Positions 1 to 11,528 of a stretch of DNA of 64,000 nt are shown here, in pieces (position 1 is the stretch's first letter; each line of letters begins with the position of its first letter). Source of the stretch: Chelydra serpentina. Lineage: Eukaryota > Chordata > Testudines > Chelydridae. The stretch spans positions 17,221,501-17,285,500 of the forward strand of contig JBAIAC010000027.1 in NCBI GenBank assembly GCA_037349315.1, in the 5' to 3' direction. The notes below the pieces were generated by a model. It was given only the letters and a program-made list of their open reading frames with translations. It ran no database searches and had not been told where the DNA came from. Made by a program: the position numbers and the translations under genes.

Positions 1-1080
1 TGAGGATCTGGCCCTATAATAGTGAGACATGGAAGGTCGATACATACGTCCTCCATCTTCCTGTGTTACCTGGCAAATAATACTGTGGCTTATGACTACA
101 CCATGTGCAACAAACCCTGGGCTTGTAATAGATTTTATATGGTTTCAAGCTGAAGTCTACTGTGCTGCACAGGAACCTGTCTGTTTTAGAGGACAAAGGC
201 TTTTGCTTCAGCTGCTGTCATGAACAGACACGGCATCCTGAGTCTTGTGGAGAAAGCTGGCTGTGGACCGTATCCCAGCAGGTTGTTATAGATAGAGGCA
301 TTCTTGGTTTTTAGTTCAGGGAAGCTGTTGTGCTAGAAGTTCAGAGTCAGTTCCAGCACTGGCTGACCCCTGGTGTCCTCCTCACAACTCCCCTTATTGA
401 AGTGAAAGGGGAAAAAAGTATTTCTCTCTCTCTCTTTCTCTTTCTCTCTCTCTCTCTCGTATGATGCTGTTTGTCCTTTATGAACAAGGACATTTCCTCC
501 CTGCTTTTCAGATGTCCTCAGCTCACCTGAAAACATTGGTCCAAGTTAATCTTCAGTGTAATGCCAAACGAAGGCAATGAAGTTGCACCAGGAATCAGTT
601 GCGCTCTGTGTTTTACTTAAATCAGACTTAAAAGGACAGACTTCTGAATGCTGCTTTCTAAGGATGTGTGAATTAGGGCCCAATCTGGTGAGGTTCTCAG
701 CTTCTTTGACTCCTGCTGAACTCAATGAGAGAGGAGGGTTCACAGGACCACACAGTCATCAGACTCTCACAGGGTTGGGTCCTCTTCATAATGAATGTAA
801 AGCTACTCCAAAAGCATTCGTGCCCATCACATTTTGTGATGCACTGAAGAGCTGGCCCATTTTCCAGAAAATTGGCCCTCAGTATTTAGATAAAGTCAGA
901 TAAGGTGCGGAGGAGACAGTTGTCTCAGAAATATTTGATGCAGAGCTAATGAGGAAGAAATGTGGCCAGCTCAGAGAACTGGGAACCAGGAATCCTGGGT
1001 CATAGTCTTGGTTCAGTAACTAGCATGCCATGTGACACAGCTGCATGTCAGAAATGTATGAAAACTGTACGTAACAAGTC
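1..1080. other. Intergenic, no gene recognised
   Basis: No exon, RNA gene or named mobile element is recognised here apart from the CT microsatellite. A 108-codon open frame on the + strand at 577-903 resembles no family I know and lacks gene context, so it is not called. Confidence 0.5.
421..458. repeat. (CT)n microsatellite
   Basis: Imperfect run of CT dinucleotides with TTT interruptions. Confidence 0.9.
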
Positions 1081-1195
1081 ATTATTTATCTCTATATTTA
1101 GTGTACTGCAGTAGCACTAGCAACCCCAGTCATGGACTAGGTCCCCATTGTGCTAGGTACTGTACAAATGACCAAAATATGGCCTCTGCCCTACA
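1081..1195 (-). repeat. L2-type SINE tail, antisense
   Basis: The + strand shows a GCAGTAGCACTAG word, CATGGAC, CCCCATTGTGCTAGG and CTGTACAAA in the order seen in other copies of this family. On the minus strand this reads as the TTTGTACAG.GCCTAGCACAATGGGG tail typical of L2-mobilised elements. Old and degraded. Relatives lie at 8459, 15064, 22610, 35045, 46262 and 59475. Confidence 0.55.
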
Positions 1196-1510
1196 TTTCC
1201 TCTAAAGTTTTCCCAGTGCTGAATTTAAAGGGGAGGGGTCACATCAGCTGAAATGGAGACTTTTTTTCTTGAGGTTTCTATGAAATGAAAACTTAGAATT
1301 TTCCCCAGCTTTCTGCTTCCACCCTTTTCTTACCATGTTAACATCTCTTTGCCCTTGTCCCACATGTTCGTGTCATGAAGCTAGAGGTTACCATCAGAAC
1401 AGTATATCTCATGAAAATAAATCAGGTTTAGTCCATAGCCAACTTTATGGTAGACTTTGTATAGTGACACAACTTTAAATAGCATTTTTCAGAGATCAAA
1501 AAATGACATG

Positions 1511-1583
1511 GGGTGAAATCCTGACCCCACTGAAGTCAATAGCAAAATTCCCATTGACTTCAGTGAAGCCTGGATTTCACCCC
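1511..1583. repeat. Palindromic short DNA element
   Basis: Outer arms GGGTGAAATCC (1511-1521) and its complement (1573-1583) enclose perfect 13-bp inner arms, CACTGAAGTCAAT (1528-1540) and ATTGACTTCAGTG (1553-1565). The whole element is one hairpin. The 'AGTCAATGGGA' type of palindrome recurs throughout the window. Probably a non-autonomous DNA transposon; superfamily not determined. Confidence 0.7.
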
Positions 1584-2003
1584 GGTCCGTGCCCCAGAAA
1601 ACTAACAATCTAATCCTGAAAAGGTGACACACTTATACAGATCCCCTCCACCAATAAGGATTCCCACTTAAGTCAGTAGGACCCCACACAGCCATAAGAA
1701 TCTGTGTGAATGGATACCATTGGTTTAATTAGATATACTGAGCACATGTAGCTAGCAGACAGGGGATGAGGAAAGGAAGGATGAGAGTTAAAGCAAGTAA
1801 CAAATATTATTATGTAGCAAACAAACCTGAGAAGTTTTGGTATTTTTGACTGAGCCTCAGGCAGGGCAGGAGGAGAGGAGCAAAGAGCACAGGAATGGAT
1901 GCCAGTGATGAAAATGAAGGTGAGCAAAGAGGGTTTTCAAAGAGGAGAGTGAGGCCACTTGACCATGGGAAGATAGAGTTTATAACAAACATATAGGGGA
2001 CAG

Positions 2004-2699
2004 TATCACAGTTCAGGGCAACTGCACCTGTGTTCCCCCTCCAGGATCCAACAAGTTTCTGGCTCTCCAGCCATTCTTTCTCTTGTGTGGAGACCCATGT
2101 CTCTCTCCCTCCTGAGTGGGGTTTTCCTAGGCTGCACCCATTCCCTGCCTACACTGTGAGTTCCCCAGCAAGCCATACTGTCTAAGCTAGCCTTCTCTGC
2201 TTTCTCTTCAGAGGCTATAAATAGCGTAATTGCCCACAGTTAAAAAGTACGACACAGCTCTTTCTAAGCAAGCACGTTTATTCTTAAGGTGAAAGCATTA
2301 CAGAGAAAACATTAAAGACAATAAAAGAACCTACAGGCATGCTAATTACGAGAGATCAAACCCCCAACTCCAACAGAGTCTCTGGCTGGTGTCAGGCCTT
2401 CCAACCCTTCGCTAAGGACTGGGGGTCCCCTTGGACAGAAGATCCGGTCCATTTGCTCAATCAGAAGGAGGCCCTCAGTCAGTTTGAATTCAGGCTATTT
2501 ATGCAAAAGACCTTTCTTTGTCTCTTGGTCTCTGGAGAATCCAGTTAGAACCATATGTGCGGGCATCTCCAGGTGGTGGTACCTCCCTAGAGGTGTTACA
2601 ACCTGAATGAATTCATTTAATCACTCACTGGCTGTTCTTAGTTCCGGGAGGGCTGTGGCCATCCTTCCCCATGGAATTACAAAACATCCCTGGCCTACA
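2004..2699 (-). mobile_element. Solo LTR-like element, antisense
   Basis: I recognise the block as a turtle-type retroviral LTR lying on the minus strand. Reading on that strand, it begins TGTAGGCCAGG at 2699. It has a TATA-like GCATAAATAG near 2504-2494 and an AATAAA signal at 2282-2277 followed by U5-like sequence to about 2004. The order TATA, then poly(A) signal about 220 bp on, then about 270 bp more is LTR-like. No internal viral genes flank it, so it is a solo LTR. I could not find a clean target duplication, so the borders are approximate. Confidence 0.5.
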
Positions 2700-2767
2700 A
2701 TGTTACACCAACTGAATATAGTCAGAGCTCACAGAGATGTTGCAGGAAATTGCAATATCTGTCAGAC

Positions 2768-2869
2768 AGATTTTCAGAAGAGATAAGCACCTAGTGTGCT
2801 GAGCTCTTTTGAAAATCTGGCCACTTATTTAGGTGCTTAATGGGAGCTGAGCTCTTGAAAATGTGTCCC
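2768..2869. repeat. Palindromic short DNA element (TTTTCA ends)
   Basis: TTTTCAGAAG...GAGCTCTTTTGAAAATC and AGGTGCTTAATGGGAGCTGAGCTCTTGAAAATG read as two imperfect inverted halves. It resembles the palindrome family at 44645 and 30395 that carries the GTGCTGAG/CTCAGCAC words. Confidence 0.5.
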
Positions 2870-2872
2870 ACA

Positions 2873-4556
2873 TAGAGAAGCATGAGAAAGGCCCCAGATG
2901 AGGAGACAAACGGAGCCCCAAGGTGACACAGGGCAAAATGGGGAGCAACAGAAGAGGAGATGGGAGAAGAGCAAAGCTGGTGTATAATGTTAGAATATGG
3001 GACGAGGAGCATTAACTTTATGCAGAATGACCCAGTGAAGGGACTCAAGAGGAAAAGGAAGAGGTTAAATAAACCCAGGGGGAGAGAATCAGGACATGAA
3101 GCAAGGAGGACTGGAAGGAAGAGATGGAGTTTGAAAATGTTCCTTCTCCTGATACTTTTCTCTAATGAGCACATCAGCAGCAGGATGGGAGGGAGCTCTT
3201 TGAGGAAAGCAAAAAGGGTACAAAACAAGAGAAATTTATCTTTAATTGACCAGGGTTAGTTTATTTATAACATTGAATAAAGAGTCCTGCTGCACTTAAA
3301 GAATTTCTCATCTTTTCCAAATTTACAAATAAATGAACTGGGAATTAGCTAGAGATAAGCCTGAACTAGAACACTGGATCAGAACCAAGACACCCAACCC
3401 CATCCCAGAGAAACTTTGGGGATGTTTGGATGCAGATCAAGAGGCCAAATTTAGGCCTATCCCAGAATGGGCTAAAGATGGCCACCAAATTCCAGCAGCC
3501 CAGACACCAAGGAAATTCTGATTTAGATCTAATTCTGGGCCCAAACTTCACAACTCAGGCTCATCTGTAGAATTAACCACAAAGGGAAAAGAGGTCATGA
3601 ACTCTGGCTCCTAAAACATACATGCGCTTGACTTAATCACTCTGGGTTTCATCCTTCAAGGTCTATGGCATTGGCTTAATGGAGCTAGGGCCTGGGAAGG
3701 GAGACAGGTTGCACTGTATAATTGAAATTAAACACAGTTAAGTGCAGAGCTGTAGCTGCTCTTTGTCATTCTGCGACCCGTGATTTGTCTAAAGAGAAAA
3801 ACAAATAACTTGCTGGGGGAATAAGGAAGAAATTGGTTGTGGCCAGGTCTTCCAGAAGTGGGTATAAGGCTCAGCATCCAGAGACCCCGGTGTCAGCAGC
3901 CCTCAAGGGCGGCTATTAATGATCATTTCAATCTCTCTCTCTCTCTCTCTCTCTGCTGGTTGTTGGGGTGGGAGGTGCCTGTGTTGTCAGGTGAATGAGG
4001 GAGCGAAGATAAAAATCTGTGGTGAGGAAATGTGACAGCTTTCTCAGTCCCTCCTTTGATGTGGCAGGGTACGTTAATTTACAACGGAACCAACCTGAGC
4101 AGATGCGGTCATAACCTCCTGACCTGCCCTAGCGCACGGAAAAGGGGCCAGCAACATCAAAGACAAAGGACAGCTGGAGTTCCCCTAGTGCACAAGGTGA
4201 AACCACGGCAGGGCCACTAACATGGACCTCCTTTGGAGATGGGTTATTACCGCAAAGGAAGAAACAAATACCTGAAGTCTGGTGCATGGGAGGGAGCTGC
4301 TCCTTTCTCAGTAGCCTCATTAAGTTAAATGGGGTTTGTTCTCAGTAGCAGAGTTAGGGCCAGAGATTCCTGTTTAAGATTGATTGTTGCTCTGCATCCA
4401 GGAGAAAAGCAAAACAGCGATCATGCAGCAGGACAGAACTCCCCCAGTGGAATGAAACCTGTGAAGGGTGGAGTCATCCTCCAAATCTAATTCCCGTGAT
4501 TTTGGAATGAGTTCTAAATGTGGTGAACTGAATTTCTTTCTTTCTTTCGATATATT
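2873..4556. other. Intergenic, no gene recognised
   Basis: Contains a (CT)n run at 3932-3954 and a block at about 3330-3560 that I suspect is an old interspersed repeat but cannot name. The 145-codon minus-strand frame at 2791-3228 overlaps repeat DNA and resembles no family I know. Confidence 0.45.
3932..3954. repeat. (CT)n microsatellite
   Basis: About eleven uninterrupted CT units. Confidence 0.9.
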
Positions 4557-4735
4557 AGGACTCAGGAGACCTGGCTTCTATTTCCAGCTCTGCTCTTTGT
4601 CTGCCGGGTGACACTGGGCAAGTAACTTCATCTTTCTGTGCCTTAAGTTCCCCATCTGTGCAACGAGGATGCTGATGCTGATCTTATGTTCATACAAGAG
4701 CTGGGTATTAATAGTAGCATTTTATTAGTGTTAGC
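4557..4735 (+). repeat. MIR-type SINE
   Basis: Shows the ordered MIR landmarks: GACTCAGGAGACCTGG, TTCCAGCTCTGC, GTGACACTGGGCAAGTAACTT, CTGTGCC, CCCCATCTGTGCAA and a tail GAGCTGGGTATTAATAG. tRNA-derived head and core are degraded but in order. Confidence 0.75.
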
Positions 4736-4857
4736 TAGTCTTAGATATTCCTAGGGTGCCCTTTACCGTTGTCTCTGAGCTCCATGACACTTTCTCATGT
4801 ATTCCCCACCTGTAAGGACTGATCGTGGGCAGAGCTGAGCACCTAGTATTCTCATCG

Positions 4858-5072
4858 GGAATGTCTGCACTGCAGCCGGGAGCAAGCCTCGCAGCCCGGG
4901 TTAGATAGACTCACGCTAGCAGGGCTTGAGCTAGCGTGCTAAAAATAGCTGTGTGGGTGTTGTGGCAGAAGAGCCTGAACTGCAATGTCCACACTGCTAT
5001 TTTTAGCTCACTAGTGCAAGTCCACCTACCTAGCCTGGGAGGCTTGCTCCAGGCTGCTGTGTAGACATCTTC
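4858..5072. mobile_element. Short inverted-repeat DNA element (MITE)
   Basis: The left end GGGAATGTCTGCACTGCAGC and the right end GCTGCTGTGTAGACAT are inverted copies. The GGAGCAAGCCT/AGGCTTGCTCC and GCTAGC-rich interior is also self-complementary. The TGTCTACAC-type end is shared with several Harbinger-like MITEs in this window. Confidence 0.65.
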
Positions 5073-5076
5073 ATTG

Positions 5077-7087
5077 ATTCAGAAGAAGATGTGGGCACGT
5101 CTCAGGATTAGGCTCGTGGTCCCTACTCCTTTGTTCAAGCATCTCATGAGAAGGCCATGGACTAAAAAGAAAACATCCTGATATGCTGTCATGCAGAAAG
5201 AGCCCTCCCTAGAAAGATCTGGGGCGGGCATTTCTCAGTGCCCACTCTTTGTCTGAACTCCTCCAGCTCCCTCAGTCCCAATCCAGCATGGAAGAGTCTC
5301 ATCCGATTGTGTTAAAATCAAATGTACTTACAGGTAGACATCACTCTGCCATAGAGAGAAAGGGAATCACTTAACTTTCTGCTTCTTTGTCAATTCCCCT
5401 CCATAATAGTTCTTGTCAATTTACATCATTCATGAATAGCAGAGCTAACTTAAAATGTATCCTTGATGGAATATAATGCAAACAATTTTCTGTGTGGGTG
5501 GGATAAAACAAAATAATAATTACAATACAAGATGATAGCAGTTATAACAAAATATCATTTCATATAAAAATCTTAGTGGCAAGAATAAATCTTCCAGCAA
5601 CAAAAGAACATCAAGAAAGAAAAACATCTCTCTGACTGTATCAGATTCTATCAGTGACTCTGGTGGTATCCTTGTGTAAATAAACATTGTGTCTTCATTG
5701 GAAAAGAGGAAGAAAGTAGAAAATGTAAGACATGTGAAGTAGACCCTTAGCTTGACAGAATAAAGCAAATCAACTTCAGTCTTTGTGTCTCCTGGCTTAC
5801 ACACAACTAGCTTTCCCCCATGTGAGGCTTTTACTGCAAGCTTTTCTCAGGATCAACTGCCCAGTTATTTAGGGTTTGGCAGTTTATTATAGTCCCACAA
5901 AATTGTATCAGTCCCTGTCATTGAGTTCATGCTGATTTTACACCACCTTCAGTAACATGAGTTGAAGATTGTCTATGGAAGCCATTTTGACCTGGATAAG
6001 TCACATTGATTTTGTATTATAGTGTAGTGAACTGTTTACACACACAGCCCTCTGTGGATGGAATCAGAACTGCTCAACTGTGTGTCATAGGTTCTACGCT
6101 GCCAACAGCTACAAGAGTCTCCTTCACCTCAGATGATAAGGGATGATGCATTCAGAGCAAGAAGATCTGAGTTCTATTCTTGGATTACTCGTGCATTTCA
6201 CAGTGGCCCTGGTGTGGAGCATACGGACAGCCATGAAGCTGTAGGTGGCTATGGATTTTTCCGAATGTCACGGATTGATGGAGCAGTCCCTTTCATAACA
6301 GCATGGTTGTATGTGATTCCCACAGTGTGAAGACCTCTTGAAAACAGATTTTGTATACTGAAAAGCTATGACAATCTGTAAATTATGGTGTGAATCACCA
6401 AAATACATATAACCTCAGCGGTGTTAAGTGAATCTAAACAACAGCACACTCAGAAAGCCAGCTGTTAGGAAGATAGGGTTGTCTGCAGCATTGATTTTCT
6501 CTATGGCCTCACTCAACTTACTATCCCAGACTTCTTCGTAGACCACAATCCATCCAAACTGATGACAAACACGAGTCAAGCAAAAGAGGTCATGCAAATG
6601 AGTGGAATTGCATCACATGTCAAAAAACAATCACCCACTGAGCCCAACCGTGGGATCTCCTTGCCACCCTAGAAGGGCTTCCAGGTGCCAAACCCAGGTG
6701 GCCTGTTGGGTTAACCCAGTTGGGGAATAGGAGGGCTGTAGGCCAGAGACCAATCTAAGAGTGGAAGGACCATGTGGTTCCAACCAAAAAAAGGGGAAAG
6801 TCCACTAAGGGTGAACCGGAGAGGGACAAAAATGGGTGTAAGGCATGGCTCACCCAGTATCCATAAGCTGTGGAGCAATAAGTATAGAGCTATTGGGCAG
6901 CACCTGAAAATATGATGGAAGAAGGGACATCAAATGGAAAAGGAATAGTCTTAGGCAATTATTCTAGCCCCTCCACCCCTCCCATTACTACTGCATTCCA
7001 GTCGCCAAGCCACTTCCTCCAGCCCATTTCTTCTTATGACAGGACATCACGTTAGTTCCTCTTCTAATATAAAGCTGGTTTCTGAAT
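5077..7087. other. Intergenic, nothing recognised
   Basis: AT-rich unique-looking DNA. No exon, RNA gene or named repeat could be supported. The 94-codon minus frame at 5520-5804 and 65-codon plus frame at 6133-6330 show no motif. Confidence 0.4.
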
Positions 7088-7092
7088 GTGCC

Positions 7093-7538
7093 TGTCACGG
7101 AGTGTGGGGGAGTCAGGCCTTGCACCCCTCTTCCTGGGATTCACTGTGACGCTCAGCCAGCCAGTAGAACAGAAGGTTTATTAGGGATGCCAGGAACACA
7201 GTCCAAGCAGAGCTTGTCAGTACAAACAGGACCCCTCAGTCGGGCCCTTCTGGGGGGCAGGGAGCTTAGACCCCAGCCTTGGGGCTCCCTGCATTTCACC
7301 ACCCAGCTCCAAACTGAAACCAACCAAACAAAAACCTCCCAGCCGGCTCTTTCCCTCCCCCGGGGCTCCTCCTTTAGCCTGTGCCCATTCTCCTAGCCAA
7401 AGGTATCACCTCCCAACCCCCCTCCTGGCTCATGTTACAGCCTCAGGTAAAGTCTCGCATTCCCAATGCAGCAGGTCCCAGGGAACCTCCCCCGCAACCC
7501 TCCTAGGTCAAATCCATCTCGCTCCCTACTCCGTCACA
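7093..7538 (-). mobile_element. Solo LTR with 5-bp target duplication
   Basis: The 446-bp element starts TGTCACGGAGT and ends ACTCCGTCACA, giving near-perfect inverted ends (10 of 11). It is flanked on both sides by GTGCC (7088-7092 and 7539-7543). TG...CA ends plus a 5-bp duplication are the marks of retroviral-type integration. AATAAA lies on the minus strand at 7182-7177, so the LTR is antisense to the window. No internal viral region is present, which indicates recombination between two LTRs left a solo copy. The 102-codon frame across it is not a gene. Confidence 0.8.
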
Positions 7539-7639
7539 GTGCCTTAACTGTTGAGAAGGTGAAAGGGTGAGTAATAAATTGTCCATGGAAACATTCTGTG
7601 AACAAACAGTCACCGGGACAAGCTCTGTTTCCAGATGCC

Positions 7640-7850
7640 TTGAGTAATAATATTTATATGGTCCATTTTAGCCATAGATCTCAAGGCACTTTACAAAGGA
7701 GGGTAAATATCAGTACTGTACTGTATCCCCATTTTACAAATGGAAAAACAGAGACATAGAGACGGGAAGTGATTTGCCTGAGGTCGCACAGTGAGCCTTT
7801 GTCAGACTCCTAGGTGAGTTTCTATCCACTAGATCACACTGCTTCCTATT
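7640..7850 (-). repeat. MIR-type SINE, antisense
   Basis: Reads CCCCATTTTACAAATGG, AAACAGAGACATAGAGA, GGTCGCACAGTGAG and CCACTAGATCACACTGCTTCC on the + strand, the complement of MIR in the correct order. Confidence 0.75.
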
Positions 7851-8458
7851 AATTAGTGTGGATGTAACTGAGAGTGGGTAGTGGCTTACAATCTCCAGTT
7901 TTATTCCATCAACCAGAGTTTACAGCAAAAATGACTATCAAAGATCTTGCAGATGTTACCTCCCTGTTCAGCTGATACTCCCATGGCATGTTGGGTGCTA
8001 CAAAGTAATTCACTTCATGTTTTCCTCCTTTTCTTCTTAAAGTTCTCTAGTGGGATACAGAGACTTTCTGCTGGAGGTCAACAGTTAAAATCTAACCCTG
8101 GTTTGTAATGAATGAAACTTGTTCCTTTTTAATCGCTATTAAGAGGACTGTGTGAAATGAAGCAATAGGTTTTGGTCCAGTTGATCAGTGTTCATGTCAC
8201 CATAACCATCACTGGTACTGGCTGGCAGCTTTAGTAGAAAGATCAAGGACTGAATGGGCAGAGGGCTAAGCTAATCTTTCTGCTCAGGAGAAGAACACTG
8301 TTTGTCAAGCTTATTAACAGGGTGTTGTGTGGGAAGCTTGTACTGTTGAAACTCGTGCCGTGCCTGTTTGGCAGATAAATAGACAATTTCAGTCTCCAAG
8401 GCTGTCAAGTCAGCACTAAATTCACATTAAGAAAATATCTTTGAGATTTGCTTACAAG
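7851..8458. other. Intergenic, nothing recognised
   Basis: No gene or named repeat identified. Confidence 0.4.
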
Positions 8459-8565
8459 ACTTTAAGATCCTCCGGGCAGGGATATGCATTTGTATAGCAC
8501 CCACTATAACGGCCTTGATCCTGGTTGGGGGCTCTGGCTGCTACTACAATATGAATAAGAAGAAT
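8459..8565 (+). repeat. L2-type SINE tail, sense
   Basis: GGGCAGGGATATGCATTTGTATAGCACCCACTATAACGGCC, then CTTGATCCTGGTTGGGGGCT and GCTACTACAATATGAATAA in spaced order matches the sense orientation of the same family seen antisense at 15064. Confidence 0.55.
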
Positions 8566-8792
8566 TGCACAATGGTTCCTTGAGTTTGCTGTGCCAGGTG
8601 CAATACAGGGACAGTACCAGGCCATTGCTTGCAAATAATGCTTTGTATGTGGACTCAGCACTAATTAATGCACTTGTCCACTTGGCCTTTTCAGTTGTCT
8701 TGGTTAACAAGATAGTTTGCAACACCACCTTTTCTCCAGAGGCTTTTACCAGAAACACAAGTGGCAGCCAAAAGGCAGCCATGGAGTGAGTT

Positions 8793-9110
8793 TAGGCCTA
8801 AGAGCCAGGAACTCCAGAATCCTGTTCCTGGCTTTGCCGCTGATTTACTTTGAAACCTCAGGCAAATCACTTATGGTGGGATTTTCAAATGTGCCTAAGT
8901 GACTTAAGAGTACCAGTCCTGTTGAAAGTCAACACGTTCCAAAGTCACTTATGCGCTTTTGAAAATGATACCTTTAAATCTCTCTGTGTGTCAGTTTCCC
9001 ATCTGTAAGACCAATTTTAAAACTTACCTATCTCAGAATGGAGTTGTGAGGTTCAATTAGATAAAGTAAAGCACTGAAGTAGTGCTAGCAATTATTATTA
9101 TGAATCTTCG
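8793..9110 (+). repeat. MIR-type SINE split by a later insertion
   Basis: Left part carries CCAGAATCCTGTTCCTGGC and CTCAGGCAAATCACTTA. The right part resumes at TTAAATCTCTCTGTG with TCAGTTTCCCATCTGTA and a tail. The two parts join into one MIR when 8874-8973 is removed. Confidence 0.75.
8874..8973. mobile_element. 100-bp palindromic MITE inside a MIR
   Basis: Ends in GGGATTTTCAAA and its complement TTTTGAAAATGAT, with CTAAGTGACTTA paired to AAGTCACTTATG, so it is one imperfect hairpin. TTA lies at 8871-8873 and 8974-8976, a 3-bp duplication as made by PIF/Harbinger transposases. It cleanly interrupts the MIR, which fixes its relative age. Confidence 0.75.
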
Positions 9111-10134
9111 TGGCAGCAAGTCACAGCCAAGGGAGAGCTGTATTAGGTGAAGAAATTGTGTCCACTGTACAGTGAAGCCTTCTAAGCTCTTTCCATTTGC
9201 AAGGTAACTATTTCCAAGAATCAAAACTCCCACACAGTATCTTTGTCTCTGTCTCCCTACTTCTTCCACAGTCACATACATACTGAAATGTGCAATCTTC
9301 CCTTGCAACTGAGCCCCATGGAACCAATTTGGCTGGTGCAGAATTTAGACCCTGATCCAGTATGCTGCAGAATACAATAGAGGTCTTACTGGAGCCTTAA
9401 TATCTTTATGGAGAGTGAATTTGTCATGGCTCCATGAAGTCCTGGTTTCACTGCCCCCTCTCCATCATCATTAGAGACATCAAAGAGGTGATCTGTCATC
9501 TGAAATGGCAAGACGCCTAATATTCAAATTAGAAAAAGCCAAGCCCCAAGCAAACTCGGATCAAGATCATGTGAAGAGGGGGATTGAGGGCCTGGCTGGG
9601 ACCCCAAGGAAGCTGAAAGTGATGGGAAGTCTAAGAAGAAAAGGGAATCAACCTTCCAATTAAAATCCCCAGGGACGAGAATTTTGTCGGTGTTAGTATT
9701 AATCAAGGATAAGAAATCAGACAACTCAAAGAGACAGGAGAAATTGTATTGAGAAGAGGCAGGTGAGGAAGGCGTCCTCAGGCCAAGGGTTATCTTCCCC
9801 ATCTTGTGCACTCATACAGGAGCAGATGACAGTGGAGCCCATTGTGATTTGCCCAAGGCCACAGCGGATGTCAGTGTCAGGATCAGAACTCCGGGGGTTC
9901 TTGGCTGCCATTCTGCTGCTCAGATCACTAGACCACACCTCTCATTATAAAATAATTGCCAGGTTTTCTCTTTGAAATCAAAGCTGTTTACAATTATATG
10001 GGAGAGAGTGAGAGAAGATATAAAATGGGATGATCCTATTTTAAAAGCGTTCACATTTTTATATGTCAAAATTCAGTTTTAAACAACCATGTATGGGCTG
10101 TCATTAAGTTACCCCGCTTTTCCCCCCCCCCCAT
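9111..10134. other. Intergenic with an antisense MIR fragment
   Basis: At about 9838-9945 TTGCCCAAGGCCACAG, GGATCAGAACTC and CACTAGACCACACCT mark an antisense MIR fragment. The remainder is unassigned. Confidence 0.45.
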
Positions 10135-10652
10135 CTATTTTGGGACTTTTCAGCTTGGAAAAGAGACGGCTAAGGAGAGATATGATTGAGGTCTATAAAA
10201 TCATGACTGGTGTAGAGAAAGTAGATAAGGAAGTGTTGTTTTCTACTTCTCATAACACAAGAACTAGGGGTCACCAAATGAAATCAATAGGCAGCAGGTT
10301 TAAAACAAATAAAAGGAAGTATTTCTTTACACAACGCACAGTCAACCTGTGGAACTCCTTGCCAGAGGATGTTGTGAAGGCCAAGACCATAACAGGGTTC
10401 GAAAAGGAACTAGATAAATTCATGGAGGATAGGTCCATCAATGGCTATTAGCCAGGATGGACAGGAATGGTGTCCCTAGCCTCTGTTTGCCAGAAGCTGG
10501 GAATGAGTGACAGGGAATGAATCACTTGATGATTACCTGCTCTGTTCATTCCCTCTGGGACACCTGGCATTGGCCACTGTCAGAAGACAGGACACTGGGC
10601 TAGATGGAACTTTGGTCTGATCCACTAGGGCCATTCTTATGTTCTTATGTTA
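10135..10652 (+). mobile_element. CR1 LINE, 5'-truncated, sense
   Basis: Begins within the reverse-transcriptase C-terminus: the frame 10089-10451 contains [20 protein letters not shown], then [13 protein letters not shown] and FEKELDKFM, all hallmark CR1 C-terminal words. A stop after NGY is followed by about 190 bp of 3' UTR and a TTCTTATG tandem tail at 10635-10652. The catalytic domain is missing. The frame is unbroken for its short length, so the copy is moderately young, but it cannot move by itself. Confidence 0.9.
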
Positions 10653-11258
10653 TTCCTTTATTCTCCTTTCATTCAGTACTAAGATTTTGTGTCCCTTTTG
10701 GAGATTCTGCCCAGTAGTTTGTATCAGCCGAAGCAGAGACTGCCCCCAGAGAATTCTTCCTAGATTTTACCCTGAGCCTAGGGCACACTGAGCTGGAATT
10801 TTGGGAGGTTAGGGAGTGCTCTGTGGATACCCGTGTAGCATAGATATGATCAATACGACTCTCAGTTATGAACCTCACCATTGTGACCCTCTCAATGCTT
10901 TGATATGAGGCACTCCCAATAATCTGGGATATGACACTCACCAGCTCAGATAAATTGGACATGGCTTTCTTTAGAGCTCGTCAGTGGTGCTCCTGTAGTG
11001 GCCAGAAGGAGTGTATCATTGTGATCCCCGGCACTCCTTTTAATCAGCGGAAGAAAAGTTGGTAGCCAATTTTAAACTCCTACATCAATGGAAGAAATGC
11101 TTGCGTGCCCCTAACCGTAGCTGTTAAAACAAAAGGACTTTTGCAAAATTGTCATCATAGTTTACCAGCTGAGACACAAAGGGTAACATTTCAATAGCGC
11201 CTAAGTCCCATTTTTTAAAAAATTACTTAGACACTTGGCAGCATAAGTCTCATAGAAA
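10653..11258. other. Intergenic, nothing recognised
   Basis: The part from about 11155 may belong to a CTAAGTCAC-type MITE that continues after 11528; see the element at 11259. Confidence 0.35.
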
Positions 11259-11527
11259 GACTTCAGATGTGTCTACACTGCACCTCAGTGTGGACTACAG
11301 GGGTGTGAGTTGCAAAGCGCACCAAAGTGTTGCGATCTAATTGTCCCTTGTGGATGCTGCTGACATGACTTTAAAGGTACGTCCTTCTTGTTAACGTACA
11401 AATGAAGTACCTTTTAGTTCATGCCAACAGCACCCACATGGGGCAATTAGATCGCAACACTTTGGTGTACTCTGCAATTCACACCTCCCACGACCCACAC
11501 TGCAGTTCAGTGTAAACACAGTCTCGG
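11259..11527. mobile_element. Long palindromic MITE
   Basis: The left half reads GTGTCTACACTGCA, CAAAGTGTTGCGATCTAATTG and GGATGCTG. The right half carries their complements CAATTAGATCGCAACACTTTG and AGTGTAAACAC, so the two halves form a hairpin of about 260 bp. The CAAAGTGTTGCGATCTAATTG arm (21 bp, split here by naming) is matched without error. Both flanks carry CCTAAGTC words, suggesting insertion into an older CTAAGTCAC-type MITE. Confidence 0.7.
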
Positions 11528-11528
11528 G

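Noticed and set aside
2791..3228. 145-codon minus-strand frame
   Set aside because: Begins in a palindromic repeat and shows no domain; hydrophobic look follows from purine-rich + strand.
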